Shown one piece after another: positions 57,935 to 64,000 of a DNA stretch of 64,000 bases (position 1 is its first letter; every line of letters begins with the position of its first letter). The DNA comes from Nicotiana tabacum. Taxonomy: Eukaryota > Streptophyta > Magnoliopsida > Solanales > Solanaceae. Location of the stretch: the NCBI RefSeq assembly GCF_000715075.1, contig NC_134101.1, positions 191,724,103 to 191,788,102 on the forward strand. The letters are read 5' to 3'. A program made the translations under genes and the position numbers. Under the pieces are notes generated by a model. It had not been told where the DNA came from and made no database searches. It saw only the letters and a program-made list of their open reading frames with translations.

Positions 57935-60170
57935 CCTTGGGGGGGCATAGATTTTGTCGTCTATATGTAGCACTTTCGTAGCATGTTTGTAGATGGATAT
58001 TGCACTTTTTCGCATATGTGTATGAAAGAAAATCTCGTAGCTTTATTTCTTTTGTATCTTTTTTCTGCCTTGAATTTGGCTAGGTGGACTGGTCTTTGAG
58101 TTGGTAGGAATCCTTAGAGTCGTGATATGGCCCTGGGGCTCATTAGGCTATCCCATAGGCTCTTACGCACTTTGCTCTTAGGCATATTTAGGCCAACCAT
58201 TTTGGGCTCAGTCCCCGAGTCAGGCATCGACTCGAGCTTATTTGACCTTTGAATGGCCAAAATTTAGGCTGGAGACAATAGCTCTCATGCTTTTGGTCGA
58301 TGCGACCTTTTAGTGTTTACTATTTTGGATTCAGTCTCCAAATCGGGTTACGACTCGAGCTCATTTGAAACTCAAGTTTTGTATTTGTGCGGGCTAACGA
58401 TAGTGGCTCTTATGCCTTGGGTCGAAGAGACCTTTTATGTGTGGAGCTGAGGCTCATTAAGCTAGCGATAGTGGCTCTTATGCTTTGGTCGATGCAAACA
58501 TTTATGTTGGCTGGCGACAATGGCTCTTACCCTTGTGCCGATGTGGCTTTTTAGTTTAACTATTTTGGGTTCAGTCTCCGAATCGGGTTACGACTCGAGC
58601 TCATTCGACCCTCACGTTTTGTATTTGTGCGAGCTTGCAAGAGTGGCTCTTATGACTTGTGTCGAAGCGACCTTTTATGTGTGTGGCCCTGAGGCTCATT
58701 AAGCTGACGATAGTGGGCTTTATTTTTCCCTCAATAAGAATTTATTAAGAGTGTTTTCCTGAATCTTTGATGACTTAATAGAAAACCTCGATTGTGAGTC
58801 ATTATATGGCGATGATCAAGCACCTCAGGAGGTTTGGCTTAGAGGTTGAGTATCTCGAATCCGGTGTTTAAGAGCTGACGTGGTTGAAGCTCTTTTTCCT
58901 GTATCGAGGGTAGCCTGTTTAACCGGTTCTTTTCGAAGTAATTGAAGGCTTGTGCTTTTGTAGCGACGGTCGAGCATCCCTGAGTCGCGTTAGTTCAGTT
59001 GGTACAGCCGTGTGACTAGGGTCACTTGTGTTTGGCCGGAGCCTTTGAGTCCTTAGTGAAGTAGTTTCAGCATCTATATCAAGGGTATGCCTTTTTAAAG
59101 GTCTTACAAGTTCGATATATAGCCGAAACTCTGGGATCGGGTTTATGCCTTTATTAAGGTCTTACAAGTTTTACATACCGTTGAGGTCTTACAGTTTTGG
59201 ATACTTGGTACAAGTATTGTTCATGCCTTGTTTGAGGTGTTACATATATAGTTGCTGCCTTATGTAGGTCTTACGAGACCGAGTCCTCCCGCTCGGGGTC
59301 TTGTGGCCTCGGGTTTTAATAAGTCAATGGAGGTGGTGCTTAACGGCAGTCCCCGAGTCATCGAGGGTTTTTTGACATAGGAGCCATTATTTGCAAACTT
59401 TGTATTGCCTTATCGAGGGATTATGATTTTGGAGATCCCGACCCTGAGGTCGTGCGAATTTTGAGACTTTGATGCTAGTCCCCGAGTGTTCGGGACGTTT
59501 TCGGCGGAGGAGTCACTTTTGCAAAAGTGATGAGCTTCTTTTGGAGTGTGAGATGCTTTGATAAAAGATATTCTTCAATTATTTGGTACAAGTGTACATG
59601 TTTTCGCCGTCGGGGGCCCGACTGTACAGACATGGTTCGTTCAACCGTTTGGCCCGGTACATCATTTTCCTATTGGGACCCCATTTGGTGTTTCTTGGCT
59701 TTTCTGAGCGGATGACCTTCCAGGGGGGATTCCCTCTAGTGTTCGAGGTTGATTGCAAAAGAAGCCTCGAATACTTGTTGAGTCTCCCTTAGGTAGCATG
59801 CAGATGTTTCCTCATTAAAAACCTTGCCGGTAAAACCCTTTTCGGGATAAAAACTCGGTCGAAGGAAAAGAGTGCAACAGATGCTTTAAAACTTTAAGGT
59901 CTTCGAGCTGGGTTAGTGCTCTGACCGCTTAGGTTAGGCGCATGCATAAGGGTTAGTATGAAATATGAAATTATAAGGGAGATGGTTATACCTTAGTGTG
60001 AGTGACGACGATGTTTCGAGGACCGATATGTCCTAGTTACTCGAGATGAGGACGCGGTACAGTCATTTTCTTTGTTTAGTTGGGCTTAATCGAAGGTGTG
60101 GCTTGATTACCCTTCGGCTCTTTTGCGGGCGGAGGTATTGGTGCCGGTGCCACGTCGTGCACCGCGAACA
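57935..60170. repeat. F interior noncoding region with tandem repeats
   Basis: No gene. Related units recur at 58,190-58,720: the words TTCAGTCTCC, GGGTTACGACTCGAGCTCATT and GGCTCTTATG return, with near-identical anchors at 58,321 and 58,559 and a weaker one at 58,197. A short unit around GGTCTTACA recurs about five times at 59,098-59,280. A block with TTAAAAACC, TTGCCGGTAAAACCC and AAAACTCGGTCGAAGG (about 59,814-59,872) is the inverted counterpart of the conserved block in E. Confidence 0.72.
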
Positions 60171-60176
60171 TTTTCC

Positions 60177-60535
60177 TTAACGCATGCTATTCCCCGTAGA
60201 TGGTTTAGTCCCATCCTTTGTCGTGATTTTCATCATTTGGTGGAGAGTGGATGGTACTGCTCTCATGTAATGTATCCATGGCCGTCCGAACAAGGTGTTG
60301 TACCTCATGTCTCCTTCGATGATATGGAGTTTAACATTTTGGGTTGTGCCGGCCACGGTGACTAGGAGGGTGATTTCTCCTTTCATTATTTCACTTGCCA
60401 TGTTGAGTCCATTGAGGACTCGAGTGGCGGGCACGGTTTGGTCAAGCAGTCCGAGCCGCTCTATCACCCTCAATCTGATAATGATGGCCGAGCTACCTGG
60501 ATCCACAAGTACACGTTTTATTTAAAAAGAATTTA
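60177..60535 (-). pseudogene. F protease remnant
   Basis: The frame at 60,506-60,177 reads MDPGSSAIIIRLRVIERLGL, with the TAT-type DPGS active site. It continues through VLNGLNMASEIMKGEITLLV and [20 protein letters not shown] without a stop. It is the best-preserved coding domain of the A/E/F family in this window. Where pol should follow, the sequence changes to the noncoding region shared with E. Confidence 0.83.
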
Positions 60536-60559
60536 TAAGGAAAGAGATTACCAGTGCGT

Positions 60560-62360
60560 CACTGTGAGGTTAAGACAAGGTCTCAGTGTCCTCTTCACTG
60601 AATGTGAGGGCATCCTCGGGTATATACCCCCGGGTTCGCTTTTCTCTTGTGGTGGATATTTTCGTTCTTCCCATTACAGGTTCCTACGGGGCATCAATGC
60701 CTCCTAAGATCATGTGGATGACATGTTGTGGCTCATTTGTTTCGTTCTTCTCGGCCGCCTCTTTTTCTCGGAACTAATTTTTGGCTCGGTCACTAAGGAT
60801 TTCCCAGAGATGACCTTTGTTAAGTAGTTAAGCTACCTCTTCTCGGAGTTTGTGTCAATCCTCGGTCCTGTGGCCGTGCGTGTTGTGAAACTCGCACACT
60901 AAGTTATGATTCCTTTGTGAAGGATCCGATTTTACAGGCCTGGGCCACCTGGCGTCTCTAATTTTACTGATGGTGAACACGATGTCCGATACATCGACAC
61001 TGAAGTTGTATTCTGATAAGTGAGGTGCTCCTGTTGGCCTTACGTTCCTATCAAATCCGGCTCTGTTGATGAGTCCCCAAGGATCCTATCCTTGGTGTAT
61101 CCTTCGATCATTACGAGGAGGGTTGCACCTCGGGGCGTTCCTCCTGTCTTCGGTGTATAGCTGATACCTTTCTTTATTTGGCTTTGGTTCCTTCATCAGA
61201 AGCCTGCTTGGGTAGACTGAGCCCGAGGGGGCTCCCAGATAGTCGTCGTTGGCCCCGATCTTCGACTGGTATCGGTTGTGGACGTTCGACCAGGTCATAG
61301 AGGGATACTCGATCAAATTATGTTTCAACTGTTTTGAAGCCACCGGGCTTCGTTCATTCAGACCTTGAGTGAAAGCCTGCACTGCCCAGTCATCGGAGAC
61401 TGGCGGTAGCTCCATCCATTCCATTTGGAAGCGAGATACAAACTCTCGCAACATTTCATCCTCTCTCTGCTTGATTTTGAACACGTCAGACTTCATCGTT
61501 GCTACTTTGATGGCATGGGCATGTGTTTTTATGAAGGAGTCTGCCAATGGAAAATGAGTCTATGGCGTTAGGAGTTAAGTTGTGATACCACATCATGACC
61601 CCCTTCGAGAATGTTTCCCCTAACTTCTTCAGTAGGTCAGACTCGATCTCATCGTCTTTTATGTCGTTACCATTTACTGTGCAAGTGCAATCCGTAACGT
61701 GCTCGTTGGGGTCTGAGGTCCCATTGTATTTTTGGAGTTCCGGCATTCTGAACTTCTTTGGGATGGGTTTCGGGGCAGCTTCCTCCAGGAACGACCTTTG
61801 TATGAACTTCTTCAAATCCACACCTTTCAGGACCGGGGGTGCGCCTGGAATTTGATTGACCCTGGAGTTGTAGGTTTTGACCTTTTTGTAGTTGGCTTCT
61901 ATCATCTTTTTTCCCGATTCGATCATCCTGGTGAGGTCCTCGAGCATTTTTACGATGACGGGATCGGTCATCGAACCGTTATTGCTCGATATCTCTGGTA
62001 CCTGTTATCCGGGGGAGCTATCCCCGGTGCTACCATGCTAGGAGTCTTCTGGTGACTTTGCAGCTGAGCAATAGCTAGCTGTTGAGCCTGCAACATTTAA
62101 AAAATAACGTGAAGGCTAACCTCCCGTTCTTCCCTAGTTGGGGTTTTCTATGATTCTTGTGGACCTCCCTGACGCACGCTCCTATTGGTATGCGAGCTTA
62201 TATCAACCCATTGGGCGTCGCGTGAGACCACGTCTACGGGGATTGGTTTTGGCACATTCCTAGGGTTTTGTGGTGGTACACCAACATCTGGAACGGCCAC
62301 ACCATTATCCCCATGGTCCTCAAGATTGTTGTTCTCACCTCCGTTTACCGAGTTAGACAT
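60560..62360 (-). pseudogene. F gag remnant
   Basis: The start MSNSVNGGENNNLEDHGDNG is at 62,360, and a stop follows after 70 codons. Frame 61,971-61,486 has PVIVKMLEDLTRMIESGKKM and FRMPELQKYNGTSDPNEHV. Frame 61,547-61,086 has VFKIKQREDEMLREFVSRFQ and continues to a basic NAPRCNPPRNDRR tail. The zinc-knuckle-like CEFHNTHGHRTED (60,896-60,858) is followed by TGA exactly where its last Cys should be (60,857-60,855). A frameshift joins the second and third frames near 61,540. Gag would form the particle and, with E, shows that this subfamily once packaged itself. Confidence 0.84.
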
Positions 62361-62455
62361 TTTGACTTGAAATTGAAGATCTTGGACAAGAAAAGCGTGA
62401 AAGATAACTTGCGTTATGTGACGAAACCAACAAGAAAATAATCACTATTATTTTT

Positions 62456-62474
62456 AGCCCTACGGTGGGCACCA
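62456..62474 (-). promoter_or_regulatory. F primer-binding site (tRNA-Lys type)
   Basis: On the minus strand it reads TGGTGCCCACCGTAGGGCT, differing at two bases from the E site. The three-base gap to the LTR is kept. Confidence 0.8.
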
Positions 62475-62477
62475 AAT

Positions 62478-63225
62478 TATTTACCGTAAAAATGGTAATA
62501 ACAATTAAATTTGTTGATGGGACTCTAAAAATACGTGATCTATTTTTATGCTAGTTGTTAAGCAGTTGATGCTATGTATGTGAGACTTAGAAACAAAATG
62601 AAAGTTAAGGATCAGGCAATAATCGAACCATTAGGCCAGTTATCGGGGTCTCAAGCTTGTCAATTCGGGGCCTCGAGGTCAATTTCGGAGCTCGACCGTG
62701 AACTATCGAAGGCAGTCGAAATATAGCTAACAGTTATAACAAAATTAATGGAGGCTATTTATGGCCAATGATAAGCAATAAATATGAACAAATATGAAGA
62801 TAATAAATAAAAGCAATAATATCAAGAAGATATGTTAGAGAGTAAATAGAATGTTCTTGTATATTTCATGTGGAGCAACTGAAGAAATAGAGGTTACAAA
62901 GTGGCAAGGATCCCCTTTATATAGGATGGGAATCCCAACATTCTACAAAATATATTAATGACAAAGAAGTGGATATGGGACAGCTAGATGACACCCTAAT
63001 GCGGGTTTAGAGTAGCTCGCTAGGCTCTGTCAGTCCTAGCCACGTGCCTTAAGAATTACCTATTTATACCATAGTCGTGATCAACATTATCCCAGGGTCG
63101 GGCGTCGACGAACCTCGAGAGAGGAAAACTCGACCATGACTTTGTGGCCTCGAGACTTCGAGATGGTCTACTGAGGTGCCTCGATGATGAAAAATTGGAC
63201 CCCCCCCCCGAGTTCACCATACACA
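62478..63225 (-). repeat. F 5' LTR
   Basis: It is 748 bp, with a minus-strand TATA box at about 62,917-62,924. A run of ten C near 63,201-63,210 is shorter in the left copy. By eye it differs from the left LTR by a few percent. Confidence 0.88.
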
Positions 63226-64000
63226 AAGGGAGTCTTCAACAATTCATGCAAGCATTTGAATGGTGGTGATGTAATTTTCTTGAAACAAAATTCATACGAG
63301 ACAAGTTAGCATAGCAATGGGATTTTGCGATTCTAAGGGAGTACGGTGTAATATTTCTCAAGAATATCATAGGGATTTCCCCTACTTCGATCCATCATTA
63401 CATGTTGTTGTAATTGACGTGTATTAGAGGGATTGTCAAGAGAATCTGCTTAGGTATGTTAAGGCTATCCCTTATTTCTTTTTGGTATGATCCATGCGAT
63501 ACAAACGAAATGAGCAAATGTAAAACTTTCATAAATGACACGATTCATAGAAGTATTAACGGTGCCTATGCTCTTGAATTCCCATGTGTCTTATTATTAC
63601 ATCTTCTGTTCATGGGTCTCAGAAATATGTAAGTTGATAAAGTTTATATCATGATATTAATCCGAGGCATAATGGTCTTATGACGTTCCGAAAATTTTTA
63701 TTGACGTACTTCTCATGCATTGGATTCATTTATACATGTACATTTACCCATGACTAGATGGCATTATATACATGTATATATGTATATTATATGTATATGG
63801 GATGTGGGAAAGGGTTACGACGTAATATATGCACCACCACCTGATCAACTGATATACGTTGATGATTTTGCCCACAGTGGCCGAGATGATATGGTGGGAT
63901 TCCCTCAGAGGCTTGATGATGTTATGAACATATGTACCTATGCATGACACCATAAGCATTTCATGATTTACAGAGTTATCCGGACTTACATATTGAGATT

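Larger units (their letters stand above)
53030..63225 (-). mobile_element. Element F: TAT-type non-autonomous retrotransposon, minus strand
   Basis: LTRs 53,030-53,776 and 62,478-63,225 (747 and 748 bp) have a primer site at the inner side of the right one. The target duplication AAGGG is exact. The interior has gag and protease on the minus strand (62,360-60,177), a repeat-rich noncoding part, the antisense gene on the plus strand (55,857-57,934) and its leader. RT, RNase H and integrase are absent, with the same organisation as E. It keeps the longest gag and antisense gene of the three relatives. Confidence 0.9.
45840..64000 (+). mobile_element. Element G: plus-strand Ty3/gypsy-type element without recognisable pol, hosting F
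   Basis: The left LTR starts TGTTACATCCCATG at 45,840 and ends near 47,803. A tRNA-iMet primer site follows. A polypurine tract at 52,361-52,374 precedes the right LTR (52,375-53,029, resuming at 63,226 to the window end). The leader after the primer site (GGAGGCTACAAGGCATTTAG) and the 3' end (TTGAGGACGAATGTTCC) are Tekay-like. The 4.5 kb between holds no gag or pol motif I can recognise on either strand. I infer a non-autonomous derivative. Confidence 0.78.
52375..64000 (+). repeat. G 3' LTR, interrupted by F, runs off the window
   Basis: 52,375-53,029 and 63,226-64,000 are the two parts. They match the left LTR up to about 47,228. AAGGG at 53,025-53,029 and 63,226-63,230 is the target duplication of F. 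About 570 bp more would be expected beyond the window. Confidence 0.85.

Overview
The window is a block of nested LTR retrotransposons from a large plant genome. I find no host protein gene, rRNA, tRNA or CRISPR array. The families (Tekay/Del-like chromoviruses, an Ogre/TAT element with a very long LTR starting TGTTGATACCC, and a Stowaway-like MITE starting near CTCCGTCCACTTTTACTTG) are of the kind abundant in Solanaceae. My inference is a Nicotiana-type genome; that assignment rests on recognition, not on a search.

Layout. 1-2,428 is gene-free, with one MITE at 1,311-1,570. 2,429-6,854 is a decayed plus-strand Tekay-like element (P) with its 3' LTR. 6,855-9,610 is an LTR of a related minus-strand element (D). 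9,611-10,768 plus 39,304-40,705 is one LTR (B), split by a giant minus-strand Ogre/TAT element C (10,769-39,303, target duplication CCTAT). The B pol and gag remnants follow at 40,706-44,480. C carries two younger TAT-type elements, one in each LTR: A (12,948-19,020, minus) and E (28,530-37,941, plus, target duplication ATGAA). 44,584-45,839 is an unclassified LTR-like piece. 45,840-64,000 is a plus-strand element G whose right LTR is split by a third TAT-type element F (53,030-63,225, minus, target duplication AAGGG) and runs off the window.

A, E and F form one family. They share LTRs of about 750 bp, a primer-binding site matching the 3' end of plant tRNA-Lys, and a gag beginning MS. E and F keep gag and protease but lack reverse transcriptase, RNase H and integrase at the same place, so they look like an established non-autonomous subfamily. 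A has lost most of gag and all of the protease. All three keep an additional gene on the opposite strand, between the lost pol and the 3' LTR. That antisense gene has its own TATAAAT box 200-285 bp inside the LTR, an N-terminal region I recognise as like the 'putative gypsy type transposon' family (Transposase_28), four short introns of which several are at matching positions in different copies, and a coiled-coil C-terminus. This intron-containing antisense gene is the most interesting feature here.

Every coding region in the window has stops, frameshifts or deletions. None of the elements looks able to move by itself today. The Ogre element lost its gag and one LTR half, carries a stop and an Asp-to-Asn change at the RT active site, and has a deletion across the first integrase aspartate. 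It also has a minisatellite of about 27 copies in its 3' untranslated region.
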